Positions 28,336 through 38,446 are shown, counted from the stretch's first letter. The stretch: DNA of 64,000 nt from Parapedobacter deserti (GCF_042646065.1 NZ_JBHRTA010000022.1:214765-278764); one strand, 5' to 3'. The notes: generated by a model from the sequence alone, not told the origin. Made by a program: numbers and translations.

Positions 28336-29613
28336 ATGGTTTCGTTAGCATGCCATCTGGACGACAGCGATACGTTCATCCAAAAAGCGTTGCAATGGGC
28401 GGCGCAGTTTGAGAACGTCTGCTACCTGGATTCCAATGGCTACCGCGATAATTACGGCAATATTGACGTGTTTATTGCCGTCGGTGCGACGGCTTCCTTC
28501 ACCTCGGATGGCCGTGACACCTTTGCCAAGCTGCAAGACTTTATCGATAGCCATCCGAATACCTGGATTCCGGGATTCCTGGGCTATGACCTGAAAAATG
28601 AGACTGAAGACCTGACTTCCCAGCACCCTGACCGTACCGGATTCCCGGATGCTTATTTTTTCGTGCCCGCGTACACCTTGCTCATCGGCCGGTACAATGC
28701 CGAAATCAAGGGGGCGGACCCACAGGCTGTCATCCAACAGATCGAGGATACGGAAATCACAGATGAACCGGTAGGATTCAGTGGACATTTAAAATATCGG
28801 ATGAACCGGTCCGCCTATTTCTCCGCGTTTGCCGGCCTGCAGCAGCATATCCGCAAAGGGGACATCTATGAAGTCAACCTATGCCAGGAGTTTTTCGCTG
28901 AGCAAGTATCGCTCAATCCGTTGAGCGCATACCGGCGCCTCAACGAGGTCTCTCCTACCCCCTTCTCGTGCTTTTTTAAGTTTGGCGAGAAATATATCCT
29001 TTCCGCATCACCCGAACGGTTTTTGTCCAAGAACGGCGACACCCTGCTTTCCCAGCCGATAAAAGGGACCGCACCCCGTGGCGAAACCGCCGATAAGGAC
29101 GAGCTGCTGAAAGCGGCCCTGGCCGCCAGCCCAAAAGAGATCAGCGAGAACATCATGATTGTCGATCTCGTAAGGAATGACCTTACCCGCAGCGCCCGGC
29201 CCGGCACGGTAAAAGCTTCGGAGCTTTTGCAGATACATAGTTTCAAACAGGTACATCAACTGGTTTCAACCATTACCTGTCAGATACGAGAAGGAATGAG
29301 CGCGACAGCGACCATACGCAATACCTTTCCGCCCGGATCGATGACCGGTGCGCCGAAAATAAGCGCCATGAAACTGATTGACAGCTATGAAAACAGCCGC
29401 AGGGGTGTGTATTCCGGTGCATTGGGGTATTTCAGTCCGCAGGGAAATTATGACTTCAGCGTGGTCATTCGGACCATGGTCTATAATGCCGAGACCGGCT
29501 ACCTATCCTTCCATACGGGTGGGGCAATAACGGACAGTGCCGACGCCGAGGAGGAATATAACGAGTGCCTGTTAAAAGGGAAAGCGCTATTTGAAGTGCT
29601 TAAGGGTCAATAA
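28336..29613 (+). CDS. pabB: Aminodeoxychorismate synthase component I
   Basis: Chorismate-utilising enzyme for p-aminobenzoate, hence folate. The 425-residue protein has the chorismate-binding fold: GDIYEVNLCQEFFAE, SASPERFLS, then QPIKGTAPRGETADKDE. The Lys in PIKGT is diagnostic for the PabB class over anthranilate synthase (PIAGT). EKENIMIVDLVRNDL-like ENIMIVDLVRNDLTR and FPPGSMTGAPKISAMKLI are also present. The N-terminal part is shorter than in E. coli. No pabA neighbour is seen. Confidence 0.9.
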   Translation: MVSLACHLDDSDTFIQKALQWAAQFENVCYLDSNGYRDNYGNIDVFIAVGATASFTSDGRDTFAKLQDFIDSHPNTWIPGFLGYDLKNETEDLTSQHPDRTGFPDAYFFVPAYTLLIGRYNAEIKGADPQAVIQQIEDTEITDEPVGFSGHLKYRMNRSAYFSAFAGLQQHIRKGDIYEVNLCQEFFAEQVSLNPLSAYRRLNEVSPTPFSCFFKFGEKYILSASPERFLSKNGDTLLSQPIKGTAPRGETADKDELLKAALAASPKEISENIMIVDLVRNDLTRSARPGTVKASELLQIHSFKQVHQLVSTITCQIREGMSATATIRNTFPPGSMTGAPKISAMKLIDSYENSRRGVYSGALGYFSPQGNYDFSVVIRTMVYNAETGYLSFHTGGAITDSADAEEEYNECLLKGKALFEVLKGQ

Positions 29614-30903
29614 TCAACTATTAACCACCCTTCCAACAATTACTTTCACCATCTTATCGTAGTCAAGGTACGTATTGGCAATACGGCGGAGCTCTTCTGG
29701 CGTAATGGTATTGACAACCGTTGTGTAATACGCATAATATTCCAAGCCGAGCCCCGAAAAATGCACATTTTTAAACTTGTCCGCATGTGAAAACACGTTT
29801 TCCAAACTACCCAGCATCGCTCCCATCATGTAATTCTTGACCAGGGCCAACTCGGCCTCCGCCACCGGCTCATTCCGGAGCACATCGATTTCCTTCTCGA
29901 TTTCAGCAAGCGTAGACGCGGTAACATCCACCCCCACTTCCGAGCCAATGGTAAAAAACGCACCGTGTTTCAGCGAAACAACCCCCGATCCGATCGTGTA
30001 CGTATAACCCTTGTCTTCCCGGATATTAGCCATCAGCCGGGAGCCAAAGTAGCCGCCCAGCAGGGTGTTGAGCACTTGCAATCCCGGGAAATCCGGATGC
30101 GAACGCGGGATGGTCTGATATCCCAGCCGGATAGCGGATTGCAGCGCATCCGAGCGCTCGTCGACAATGGATCGCCCCGTCGGCGGTTCAAAAGACGGCG
30201 CTGTGTCAATAAAAGGTGGCTCCCCACCCCCCTGCCACTCATCGCCAAACAATTGCCGCAGCACCGCAATAACATCGGCTGTTACCCTGCCCGATACGAT
30301 CAGCGTACAGTTTGAAGGGGCGTACTGCCGTCTGAACAATGTCAGCAGCGCATCCCTGGTGATCGCGTCGTAGTCGGCCACCTCCGGCACAAAACCGTAG
30401 CGGGTATCACCGAAAAGCGCCTTGTTAAGGAGTCTGCGTGCAACAAAGGCATTCTTTTTCAGTGATACCTGTAGCTTCTGTTTGTTGTTACGCACATACG
30501 TATCCAGTTCCTTTTGGGGGAACACCGAATGGGTAAGAATATCCTTCACCAGCGGTAGGAGGTGTTTCAGGTGTTTATTGAGTGAATACAGCGTCAGCGC
30601 CGACTGATCGTAGCCGAATTCGGGAACCAGGAACGCTCCGTGGAAGTCGACCATTTCCGCAATCTGTTTACTGGTATGCGTAGGCGTGCCCTCGAGCAGC
30701 AGCTCACAGACCGTGGTATTAAGCAGCGTATGGTCTTCCTGGGCGAAAACATTGCCCATGATCCACTCGATGCGCACCAGGTCCTGATCGCCCCTATTAA
30801 AAATAAAAACCTCCAAACCATTGGGAAACGTGAGCTTTTCAGGTTCGATCAAATCGAAACCGGTTATTGGCTGATGGGCAGGGTTAAGTGTTCGGTTAAG
30901 CAT
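29614..30903 (-). CDS. M16 family peptidase-like protein lacking the zinc motif
   Basis: The 429-residue protein has the two M16 domains (ELLLEGTPTHTSKQIAEMVDFHGAF; YAPSNCTLIVSGRVTADVIAVL; LNTLLGGYFGSRLMANIREDKGYTYTIGSG). The HxxEH zinc motif is absent where it should be (TVCELLLEGT). Together with the upstream gene it forms the catalytic/non-catalytic pair common in bacteria, where this partner supplies the arginine/tyrosine-containing half (R-x-x-x-x-G-x-x-Y present). The ATG at 30903 overlaps the upstream gene by 8 bp, so co-translation is likely. It is probably periplasmic or cytoplasmic; no signal peptide is visible. Confidence 0.88.
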   Translation of the reverse strand: MLNRTLNPAHQPITGFDLIEPEKLTFPNGLEVFIFNRGDQDLVRIEWIMGNVFAQEDHTLLNTTVCELLLEGTPTHTSKQIAEMVDFHGAFLVPEFGYDQSALTLYSLNKHLKHLLPLVKDILTHSVFPQKELDTYVRNNKQKLQVSLKKNAFVARRLLNKALFGDTRYGFVPEVADYDAITRDALLTLFRRQYAPSNCTLIVSGRVTADVIAVLRQLFGDEWQGGGEPPFIDTAPSFEPPTGRSIVDERSDALQSAIRLGYQTIPRSHPDFPGLQVLNTLLGGYFGSRLMANIREDKGYTYTIGSGVVSLKHGAFFTIGSEVGVDVTASTLAEIEKEIDVLRNEPVAEAELALVKNYMMGAMLGSLENVFSHADKFKNVHFSGLGLEYYAYYTTVVNTITPEELRRIANTYLDYDKMVKVIVGRVVNS

Positions 30904-32143
30904 GTGGAGTGGCAAGGTAAATAAGGGTTGACGAATTCTCTTTCCTAAACAGTTGCTGAGCCTGACACTGGATATCGGAAGCCGAAATACGCAGGTAGCG
31001 GTCTACCTCGTGGTTAAACGTTTCCGCATCGCCCAGCAGCTCAAAATACGCAAGATTCATGGCCTTGTCCAGAATTGCCAGTTCGGCGAAGACCATTGTA
31101 GACTCCATGCGGTTTTTCACCTTCTGTAGCTCATAGGGCTCGACGTGCTCGGCTTTCAGCATTTCCAATTGCGTCCATATCGCCTGCTCAGCCAATTCAA
31201 CGGGCACACCGGGAAGCGGCTTGCTTTCAATCACAAATAAATTAGCGTCTAAATTGCCGGTCTGATAGGCCTTTATATCGCTGAATAATTCCTCTTCCTT
31301 CACCAGCCGGCGGTAAAGGCGCGAAGAGGCCCCTTGCGACAGGAGGTCAGAAATCAAATCCATCGCATAGTATCCATCATCAAGCCGCGCCGGGCCGTGA
31401 AAAGCCATGTAAATACTATTAAGCGGCACGTCGGCATGCACCACTTCCCTACGGGCCTCCGTTTGCTCCGGTTCCTGTGGCAGCTGGCGCTCCTGCTTTT
31501 TCCGGGCAGGCGGAATCGGGCCGAACCATTTCTCTGCGAGCTGAGCCACCGCTGCGGTTTCCACGTTTCCCGCCACCACCAGAATGGCATTATCTGGCGT
31601 ATAGTGTGCTTCGAAGAATGCGCGTACATCCTTCATTCTGGCCTCCTCGATGTGCGCGAGCGCTTTGCCGATGGTTGCCCACCGATACGGGTGCACCTTA
31701 TACGCCAGCGGGCGTAACCGCAGCCAAGCATCACCATAAGGCTGGTTGAGATAGCGCTGTTTAAACTCCTCACACACCACATTGCGCTGCACCTCAAGGC
31801 TCTTCTCATTGAATGCCAAACCCAGCATGCGGTCGCTCTCCAGCCAGAACGCGGTTTCGAGGTTGACCGCAGGGAGGGTGATGTAGTAATTGGTGATATC
31901 ATTGGAAGTAAACGCGTTGTTTTGCCCCCCTACCATCTGCAGCGGCGAATCATAGTCGGCGATATTGACCGAACCGCCGAACATCAGGTGTTCAAAGAGG
32001 TGAGCAAAACCCGTCTGATCCGGGTGTTCATCCCTTGCTCCGACATCATACAGCAAATTGACAACAGCCATGGGCGTGGCAGTATCTTCGTGCACCAGCA
32101 CCCGTAAACCATTGTCCAGTGTAAATCGATTGAATGTTACCAT
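30896..32143 (-). CDS. M16 family zinc peptidase, catalytic partner
   Basis: The 415-residue protein has the inverted zinc motif HLFEHLMF (HxxEH, near residue 45) in DQTGFAHLFEHLMFGGS, with the downstream glutamate region EVQRNVVCEEFKQRYLNQPYG. The second domain has YTPDNAILVVAGNV and DLISDLLSQGASSRLYRRLVKEE. It is the active half of a heterodimeric M16 peptidase with the gene that overlaps it downstream. hemF lies 28 bp upstream on the same strand. Confidence 0.9.
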   Translation of the reverse strand: MVTFNRFTLDNGLRVLVHEDTATPMAVVNLLYDVGARDEHPDQTGFAHLFEHLMFGGSVNIADYDSPLQMVGGQNNAFTSNDITNYYITLPAVNLETAFWLESDRMLGLAFNEKSLEVQRNVVCEEFKQRYLNQPYGDAWLRLRPLAYKVHPYRWATIGKALAHIEEARMKDVRAFFEAHYTPDNAILVVAGNVETAAVAQLAEKWFGPIPPARKKQERQLPQEPEQTEARREVVHADVPLNSIYMAFHGPARLDDGYYAMDLISDLLSQGASSRLYRRLVKEEELFSDIKAYQTGNLDANLFVIESKPLPGVPVELAEQAIWTQLEMLKAEHVEPYELQKVKNRMESTMVFAELAILDKAMNLAYFELLGDAETFNHEVDRYLRISASDIQCQAQQLFRKENSSTLIYLATPHA

Positions 32144-32171
32144 CCGTAATCTAAATAAAAGTAAGTTATGA

Positions 32172-33071
32172 CTATCGGGACAACCAATCTATTCCCTGTT
32201 TCAGCATTGACAGCGTATGCGCTTCGGCACTTCCCGGTGCCGGCTTAGCATCATACGCCCACTGTGCATGCGGCGGTAGGCTCATCAATATGGACTCAAT
32301 GCGGCCGTTGGTTTCCAGCCCGAACTTTGTCCCGGCATCGTACACCAGGTTGAACTCCACATAACGCCCCCGCCGCAGGTGCTGCCACCGTATATTTTCC
32401 TCCGTAAAGTCCCTTTGCCGGTTTCTGTTTACCAGTTCCGCATAGATTGGGACAAACGCATTGCCCAAAGCACAGGAAAAATCAAAAATTTCCTCCCATG
32501 ACAATGAGGTCTTCTCCGGTGTTAGCCGGTCATAAAAGATGCCGCCGATGCCACGGGTCTCCTGGCGGTGCTTAATGTAAAAGTAGCGGTCAGCGATGGC
32601 TTTGAAGTTCGGATAAAATAGCGGGTCAAAACCGTCGCATACACGTTTGAGCTCGCCATGGAAAAAAGCCGCATCATCGAGATCAATGTAGTGCGGTGTG
32701 AGGTCAATCCCTCCTCCAAACCACCTTACCTGGTCATTCAGCTCAAAATAGCGAATATTCATATGAATGATGGGCACAAAGGGATTACCGGGGTGTATGA
32801 CAATGGAAACGCCCGTTGCGAAGAAGTTTGATTCGTCCACGCCAAACGCCTCTTTCACGGCATCCGGAAGGGCGCCATGTACCGCCGAAAAGTTGACACC
32901 GCCCTTCTCGATGACCGCCCCATCTTGAATGATCCGGGTGCGGCCGCCACCACCCCCATCGCGCTGCCACAGTTCCTCAACAAAGGAACCCTTTCCATCC
33001 AATGCTTCCAGCCCTTTGCATATTCCATCCTGAATGTGCCGGTACCGATCGGCGATATCTTCTTTATGCAT
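32172..33071 (-). CDS. hemF: Oxygen-dependent coproporphyrinogen III oxidase
   Basis: Aerobic decarboxylation of coproporphyrinogen III in heme synthesis. The 299-residue protein has GGGGRTRIIQDGAVIEKGGVN, ATGVSIVIHPGNPFVPIIHMN, the strong signature WFGGGIDLTPHY, FYDRLTPEKTS and RRGRYVEFNLVYDAGTKFGL. Length matches the family. It lies between ggt and the M16 pair on the same strand, all with short gaps. Confidence 0.96.
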   Translation of the reverse strand: MHKEDIADRYRHIQDGICKGLEALDGKGSFVEELWQRDGGGGGRTRIIQDGAVIEKGGVNFSAVHGALPDAVKEAFGVDESNFFATGVSIVIHPGNPFVPIIHMNIRYFELNDQVRWFGGGIDLTPHYIDLDDAAFFHGELKRVCDGFDPLFYPNFKAIADRYFYIKHRQETRGIGGIFYDRLTPEKTSLSWEEIFDFSCALGNAFVPIYAELVNRNRQRDFTEENIRWQHLRRGRYVEFNLVYDAGTKFGLETNGRIESILMSLPPHAQWAYDAKPAPGSAEAHTLSMLKQGIDWLSR

Positions 33072-33095
33072 TTTCGTCCTATTTACCGTTTCCCC

Positions 33096-34796
33096 TCAAT
33101 ACCCCAAGGCCGTGTCGTCCCCCCGGGGGTCAGCGCCACCCTGCAGGCGTCCATCCGGCAACACCAGTACCGCGTCTACCCTGCCGATGCTGCTCCGGTC
33201 TACCAATTTGTAGCCTGTAGCAGACAGGGAGCGGCGCACCTGCTCGCTTACCGCCGCTTTTTCAAGCGCTACTTCATCCGGCAACCATTGGTGATGGAAT
33301 CTCGGCGCTTCAACCGCGTCCTGAATGCCCATCCCGAAATCCACAACGTTGAGGATCGTTTGGAACACCGATGTCATGATGGTCGATCCGCCGGGTGTAC
33401 CCACCACCATAAACAATTTACCATCCTTCTCCAGAATAGTAGGCGTCATGGAGCTGAGCATCCGCTTACCCGGCTCAATGGCATTAGCTGCGCCACCGAT
33501 CAAGCCATACATGTTGGGTGCACCCGGTTTAACCGAAAAGTCATCCATCTCGTTATTCAACAAGAACCCCGCACCCGCCACGACGACGTGCGATCCATAT
33601 GACCCGTTGATGGTTGTGGTAATCGCTACGGCGTTGCCTTCCTGGTCAACAATTGAAAAGTGCGTTGTTTCCTCATGTTCGGCATCAGGCAAGCCGCCGG
33701 CGTGGATATCGCTGCTGAATGAAGCATGGCTGAAGTTCATGTTGCCCATCCGCCCGGCATTATACGCCGAATCGATCAGCATGGCCTGAGGCACGTCATA
33801 AAAATCGGGGTCACCCAGGTGCGTTGCCCGGTCGGCATACACCCTGCGCTCGGCCTCAATCATCACGCGCATCGTCGAATCCTGCTGGAATCCCCACTTG
33901 GACAGCGGATAGGCCTCCACCGATTTCAGCAGGGAGATCAATGCGATTCCGCCGCTCGAAGGAGGGGGCATGGATACAACACGGTATCCTCGGTAGGTAG
34001 CAGCCACCGGTTCCCGCCATTTCGCTTCGTAGTTCCTTAAGTCGTCGTAGCTGATGATGCCGTTTCCGCTGGCCATCTCTTCGACGATCCGATCGGCGGT
34101 TTCGCCTTCGTAGAAGCCGGCACGGCCCTTCTCGCCGATCAATGACAGCGTGTGAGCCAGCTCCGTCTGCACCAGCGTATCCCCGGCTTTCCACTCCGTT
34201 TCCTTCACCAGTGCCGTTCCCTCAGGGTTGTGCTGTTGAAAGCTTTCTTTCCTGCTGTTGAGCTCCTTTGCCTGCATTTCGGTAATCGGGAAGCCTTGTT
34301 GTGCCAAGCGAATAGCGGGCTGTAACAGCGCGGGCCAGTCCAGCTTGCCATGCGCCTGATGCGCTTTGACCATACCATCCACGACACCCGGCACGCCGGA
34401 CGCCAGCTGCCCGCGAAGGCTAAGCGCTGTAATGGGATTTCCAGCTTCGTCCAGGTACATATCCCTGGTGGCCGCTGCCGGTGCCGCCTCCCTGAAGTCC
34501 AGCGCGGTGAATCCGCCGTTTGCGCTCCGGTGCACCATAAACCCGCCGCCGCCGATGTTGCCCGCATTAGGATATACAACGGCAAGGGCAAATTGCACCG
34601 CCACGGCGGCGTCTACGGCATTGCCGCCGTCTTTGAGTACCTGCAATCCTACGGCTGATGCCTCCGGATGCGCAGTCACCACCACGCCGTTGGCATACGA
34701 TGGCGGAGATTGATCCTGTTTAACAATGCCGCAAGATGCAATGCAAAGGGCAAAAAACAGCGACAGCAAACGGTAAGGTAACGCTTTTCTTTTCAT
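33096..34796 (-). CDS. ggt: Gamma-glutamyltransferase, lipoprotein
   Basis: Transfers or hydrolyses the gamma-glutamyl group of glutathione-like peptides in the periplasm. The 566-residue precursor has a lipoprotein signal (ALCIASCGIV). The self-processing site is before Thr378 in HEETTHFSIVDQEGNAVAITTT, giving large and small subunits. GSHVVVAGAGFLLNNEMDDFS and GKRMLSSMTPTI are the small-subunit binding segments. The C-terminus ends with GGADPRGDDTALGY, as in the family. It is 3 bp from gpsA. Confidence 0.95.
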   Translation of the reverse strand: MKRKALPYRLLSLFFALCIASCGIVKQDQSPPSYANGVVVTAHPEASAVGLQVLKDGGNAVDAAVAVQFALAVVYPNAGNIGGGGFMVHRSANGGFTALDFREAAPAAATRDMYLDEAGNPITALSLRGQLASGVPGVVDGMVKAHQAHGKLDWPALLQPAIRLAQQGFPITEMQAKELNSRKESFQQHNPEGTALVKETEWKAGDTLVQTELAHTLSLIGEKGRAGFYEGETADRIVEEMASGNGIISYDDLRNYEAKWREPVAATYRGYRVVSMPPPSSGGIALISLLKSVEAYPLSKWGFQQDSTMRVMIEAERRVYADRATHLGDPDFYDVPQAMLIDSAYNAGRMGNMNFSHASFSSDIHAGGLPDAEHEETTHFSIVDQEGNAVAITTTINGSYGSHVVVAGAGFLLNNEMDDFSVKPGAPNMYGLIGGAANAIEPGKRMLSSMTPTILEKDGKLFMVVGTPGGSTIMTSVFQTILNVVDFGMGIQDAVEAPRFHHQWLPDEVALEKAAVSEQVRRSLSATGYKLVDRSSIGRVDAVLVLPDGRLQGGADPRGDDTALGY

Positions 34797-34799
34797 ATG

Positions 34800-35807
34800 T
34801 TAGGTTAATTTATCAGCAAGGGATTTCATTTCAAGGACAGGCGACCGGTGTTGATACAGCACATTGTACACCGCATTGCAAATCGGCAGATCGATGCCAT
34901 ATTTAAGGCAGATCTGCTGAATGCAGTTGGAAGCATAATACCCCTCAGCCACCATATTCATTTCCAGCTGCGCCGATTTTGCGGAATATCCTTTACCGAT
35001 CATGTTCCCAAACGTGCGGTTACGGCTGAACTGTGAATACGCGGTGACGAGCAGATCACCTAAATATGCCGATTCCTTGATATCACGTTGGATGGGGTGC
35101 ACGGTATTTACAAAGTCGGCCATTTCCCGGATCGCGTTGGACACCAATACCGCCTGGAAATTATCACCAAACCCCACACCGTGGCAAATGCCACCGGCTA
35201 CCGCATAGATGTTTTTAAGCACCGCCGCATACTCGGTTCCATAGATATCGTCAGACACGATGGTTTTGATGTAACGGGTGCAGATTAACGACGCCACCAG
35301 GGCCGCCACGTCGGTATCCTGGGAAGCAACGGTGAGGTACGACAGTTTCTCAGATGATACTTCCTCCGCATGGCAGGGACCACCGATCACCGCTATGCGG
35401 CCTATAGGTACCTGATAGTACTCTTGCAAGTAGTCACCGACGATCTGGTTTTCGTCGGGTATGATTCCTTTGATAGCAGACACGACGATTTTGTCTTTCA
35501 GTGCCTCACGCGGCACGCCCTTCAATGCGTCTTTCAGAAACGCTGCCGGTGTATTGAGAATCAGGATACCAGCATGCGAAACAACAGTGCGGACGTCTGT
35601 TTGGATGTGGCGTTTGGGTATTTTGGTGGTAATAGCACTCAGGTAGTTAGGATTATGCTTATACGTGCGGATATGCTCAGCGGTCTCTTTGTTGCGCACC
35701 CACCAGTACACCGATTTATCGACCCTGTTGTCATCCAACATTTTAATCATGGCGGTTGCCCAACTGCCGCTTCCCACTACTCCGATCGTTTGCTTCATAA
35801 CATCCAT
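34800..35807 (-). CDS. gpsA: NAD(P)H-dependent glycerol-3-phosphate dehydrogenase
   Basis: Makes sn-glycerol-3-phosphate for phospholipid synthesis. The 335-residue protein has the dinucleotide site IGVVGSGSWATAMIKML, VVSAIKGIIPDE, GGPCHAEEVSSEKLSYLTVAS and the catalytic Lys in AAVLKNIYAVAGGICHGVGFGDNFQA. The start is at 35807 or at the second ATG at 35798; both are ATG. It lies downstream of a tRNA-Arg gene with its own terminator. Confidence 0.95.
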   Translation of the reverse strand: MDVMKQTIGVVGSGSWATAMIKMLDDNRVDKSVYWWVRNKETAEHIRTYKHNPNYLSAITTKIPKRHIQTDVRTVVSHAGILILNTPAAFLKDALKGVPREALKDKIVVSAIKGIIPDENQIVGDYLQEYYQVPIGRIAVIGGPCHAEEVSSEKLSYLTVASQDTDVAALVASLICTRYIKTIVSDDIYGTEYAAVLKNIYAVAGGICHGVGFGDNFQAVLVSNAIREMADFVNTVHPIQRDIKESAYLGDLLVTAYSQFSRNRTFGNMIGKGYSAKSAQLEMNMVAEGYYASNCIQQICLKYGIDLPICNAVYNVLYQHRSPVLEMKSLADKLT

Positions 35808-35870
35808 AACTCAACTATCCGATAATGATTAATTGGCGCAAGCCGGACCTCCGCAATGGCCGGCCCTAAC

Positions 35871-35902
35871 AAAAAAGCCCCTCAATTTGGAATCAAGAGG
35901 CT
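35871..35902 (-). terminator. Terminator downstream of tRNA-Arg
   Basis: Minus strand: AGCCTCTTGATT, loop CCA, AATTGAGGGGCT (one G-T pair), then TTTTTTG. It begins three bases after the tRNA 3' end, so the tRNA transcript ends here and gpsA is transcribed separately. Confidence 0.85.
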
Positions 35903-35905
35903 CGT

Positions 35906-35982
35906 TGGTACGCCAATCAGGATTCGAACCTGAGACCGACGGTTTAGAAAACCGTTGCTCTATCCAGCTGAGCTATTGGCGC
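35906..35982 (-). tRNA. tRNA-Arg(TCT)
   Basis: A complete 77-nt cloverleaf on the minus strand. The acceptor is GCGCCAA paired with TTGGCGT (one G-T). The D arm contains AGCTCAGCTGGATAGAGC, the anticodon stem is ACGGT/ACCGT around TTTCTAA (anticodon TCT), the T arm has GGTTCGAATCC, and the 3' CCA is encoded. It reads AGA (and AGG by wobble). Confidence 0.95.
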
Positions 35983-36116
35983 GCTTTGCGGGGGCAAATT
36001 TAGCTAAAAATGTCAAGACAAACAATAAATTAATCGTATGAGTTTGATGAAACACTGTCGGCCGATTACCGCAAGTATGGCCGTACAAAGAACACACAGC
36101 CAGTGAGGGCTTTCGC

Positions 36117-37205
36117 TTAGCCCTTGGGTATCTTATAAGCCACGGCATTCATGTTCACTCCCGCACCCATTGAAGCAAATACAACTACGCTTCCATGCTG
36201 TAGGACCTGATTAACGAATTTTCCTTTGTACATCAAGTCATACAACGTAGGCAATGTGGCCACGGAGCTGTTCCCGAGCCATGATATCGTCATTGGCATA
36301 ATATCTACCGGCGAGGAATCATGGTCATACAATTCAAACAAGCTCTTCAGGATGGCCACATCCATCTTTTCATTTGCCTGATGGATCAGCACTTTATTGA
36401 TGTCCGTGACCGATAGGCCCGCTTGGTCAAGGCACTCCTTTATGGTTTGTGGCACAGCCTTCAATGCATACTCATACAGTTTGCGGCCATTCATTTTCAG
36501 GAACAGGTGGTCATGGGCGTAGTGGGGATTGTAAGACTTGTCCATGCGCAGTACATAAGCCAGGTCAGCGGCGTAAGACTTAGCGGTGTGGGCCAATATG
36601 CCAATGGGTGTATCGCTTTCCCTTGCTTCCAGGATAACAGCCCCGGCACCATCGGCGTAGATCATGCTATCCCTGTCGTGCGGGTCGCTGATCCTGGACA
36701 GCGTTTCAGCTCCGATGACCAATACCCGTTTGGCATTACCTGCGCGGATATAATAATCAGCCTGAATAAGCCCTTGCAGCCAACCTGCGCAGCCAAAGGG
36801 CAAATCATAGGCAACAGTTGCCGGGTTTGTGATAGTTAGCCGATGTTTGACACGCGATGCCAGTGCCGGCACGAACTCACTTCTGCGATTGTCAGCCTTT
36901 ATGTCGCCAAAATTATGAGCAACAATAATGTAGTCCAGTGTTTCTGCGTCGATCCCGGCAGACGCCAACGCATCCTCTGCGGCGAAGCCGGCAATGTCGG
37001 ATGCCACCAGGTCATCAGTCACGTACCTTCTTTCCTGAATGCCGGTAATACGGCCAAACTGCTGGATAATCTCCGCATTCGTTTTTTTCAGCCTGTTGCC
37101 GTCATTGTCATAAAAGGCGTGTTCGAGAAAATCATCGTTCAGTATTTTTCTCGTCGGAATATAACTACCGCTTCCAACAATCACGGCATAAGTCGAACTA
37201 TCCAT
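36117..37205 (-). CDS. 3-oxoacyl-ACP synthase III family protein
   Basis: FabH-like condensing enzyme, 362 residues from the ATG at 37205. The frame opens further upstream only at a TTG inside the desaturase gene. The catalytic triad is visible: Cys in DLPFGCAGWLQGLI, His in VLIHQANEKMDVAI and Asn in SWLGNSSVATLPTLYD. It differs from housekeeping FabH in length and may act on an unusual starter or in a lipid or polyene pathway. It is paired with the desaturase upstream (19-bp gap), suggesting a shared role in modifying acyl chains. The specific product is unknown. Confidence 0.85.
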   Translation of the reverse strand: MDSSTYAVIVGSGSYIPTRKILNDDFLEHAFYDNDGNRLKKTNAEIIQQFGRITGIQERRYVTDDLVASDIAGFAAEDALASAGIDAETLDYIIVAHNFGDIKADNRRSEFVPALASRVKHRLTITNPATVAYDLPFGCAGWLQGLIQADYYIRAGNAKRVLVIGAETLSRISDPHDRDSMIYADGAGAVILEARESDTPIGILAHTAKSYAADLAYVLRMDKSYNPHYAHDHLFLKMNGRKLYEYALKAVPQTIKECLDQAGLSVTDINKVLIHQANEKMDVAILKSLFELYDHDSSPVDIMPMTISWLGNSSVATLPTLYDLMYKGKFVNQVLQHGSVVVFASMGAGVNMNAVAYKIPKG

Positions 37206-37224
37206 TATTTTTATATTATAAGAA

Positions 37225-38334
37225 CTATTGTTTTCCAAGAAGCTTTAGCATTTTCGCATGCAGGAGAAGGGCTTTCATGAACGTTTCCTGCTCGTAGTAA
37301 GGCAGGCCGAATTCCTGGGTCGTCGATTTGACAATCGGCGCAATTTTGGGATAATGAACATGGCAGATTCCCGTAAACAGGTGGTGTTCTATCTGAAAAT
37401 TAAGTCCGCCAATAAACCAGGTTAAGATTCGGTTATTCCGGGCAAAGTTAGTCGTGTTTCCCAATTCATGAACTGCCCAGCTATCTTCCATCCGGCTTTT
37501 CCCCTCCGATTCGACAGGTGCCGCAAAGGCGGAGGTTTCCATGATGTGCGATGGCTGGAAAACACAGGAGAGGAATAAACCCGCCGTGAAATGCATAAGC
37601 AGAAATCCAGCCAATACCAGGTACCAAGGCATACCAGAAAATAAAATCGGCAAGACCAATATATATGCGTAGTAAAACAGCTTGTACATTGTAATACGGA
37701 ATAAGGCCTGTCCAAGGGACACCCTTTGTTTGACCAGCAGGTCATGCTGTTTATAACGTACAACCTGAAGATAATCCTTTGCCGTCATCCAGAAAAGCGT
37801 CATGTTCATATAAAAAAACCAGGCGTAAAGATACTGATACCGATGAAACCAATACCAGGGCTGGCGCGGGGAAAAGCGTAACAATTTAATACTGCTGATG
37901 TCATCATCTAAGCCAGCAATGTTGGTGTAGGTATGATGTAAAAGATTATGCTGGATCTTCCATGTCACGGAATACCCCCCCACAATTTCCAAGATGTGCC
38001 CGATTAAGCTGTTCACTTTCTTATTTGGTGAATAAGTCCCATGATTGGCATCGTGCATGACTGAAGTCCCGATACCTACCATTCCCCACCCCATTAAGAA
38101 CCACAACGTAAAATACAGCCAATAATTGCCGGCTGCCTTGCCCGTGACCATTAATATATAAGGCGCAACGTAAAGCAGCAGCATAAAGAACGTCTTTACC
38201 CACATTGCTGTATTTGCATAGGGAGAAATATGATTGTTTTTGAAATAAGCTGCAACCCTTCCGGTTACAGTCTCATAAAAGCTATCCGCACCTCTGGGCG
38301 CAAAGCGTACGATAGGTAACTTTTCGGCTTTCAT
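37225..38334 (-). CDS. Membrane fatty acid desaturase
   Basis: A 369-residue di-iron desaturase with all three histidine boxes: HDANHG (residues ~95-100), HNLLHHTYT, and the QIEHH box in FQIEHHLFTGICHVHYPKI. The QIEHH form is typical of the acyl-lipid/front-end desaturase subgroup. There are four or more membrane helices (TFFMLLLYVAPYILMV; YWLYFTLWFLMGWGMVG). It introduces double bonds into membrane acyl chains. It heads a unit with the KAS III gene. Confidence 0.92.
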   Translation of the reverse strand: MKAEKLPIVRFAPRGADSFYETVTGRVAAYFKNNHISPYANTAMWVKTFFMLLLYVAPYILMVTGKAAGNYWLYFTLWFLMGWGMVGIGTSVMHDANHGTYSPNKKVNSLIGHILEIVGGYSVTWKIQHNLLHHTYTNIAGLDDDISSIKLLRFSPRQPWYWFHRYQYLYAWFFYMNMTLFWMTAKDYLQVVRYKQHDLLVKQRVSLGQALFRITMYKLFYYAYILVLPILFSGMPWYLVLAGFLLMHFTAGLFLSCVFQPSHIMETSAFAAPVESEGKSRMEDSWAVHELGNTTNFARNNRILTWFIGGLNFQIEHHLFTGICHVHYPKIAPIVKSTTQEFGLPYYEQETFMKALLLHAKMLKLLGKQ

Positions 38335-38446
38335 CTAAACAACGTTCTAAATTGCATATCGCCTTAAAAAAAACAAGCTTATTAAAACTTTGTTTAGTGA
38401 AAAATTACTTTGACGCAGCACCTATCGATGCTTGCACCTGAATCTG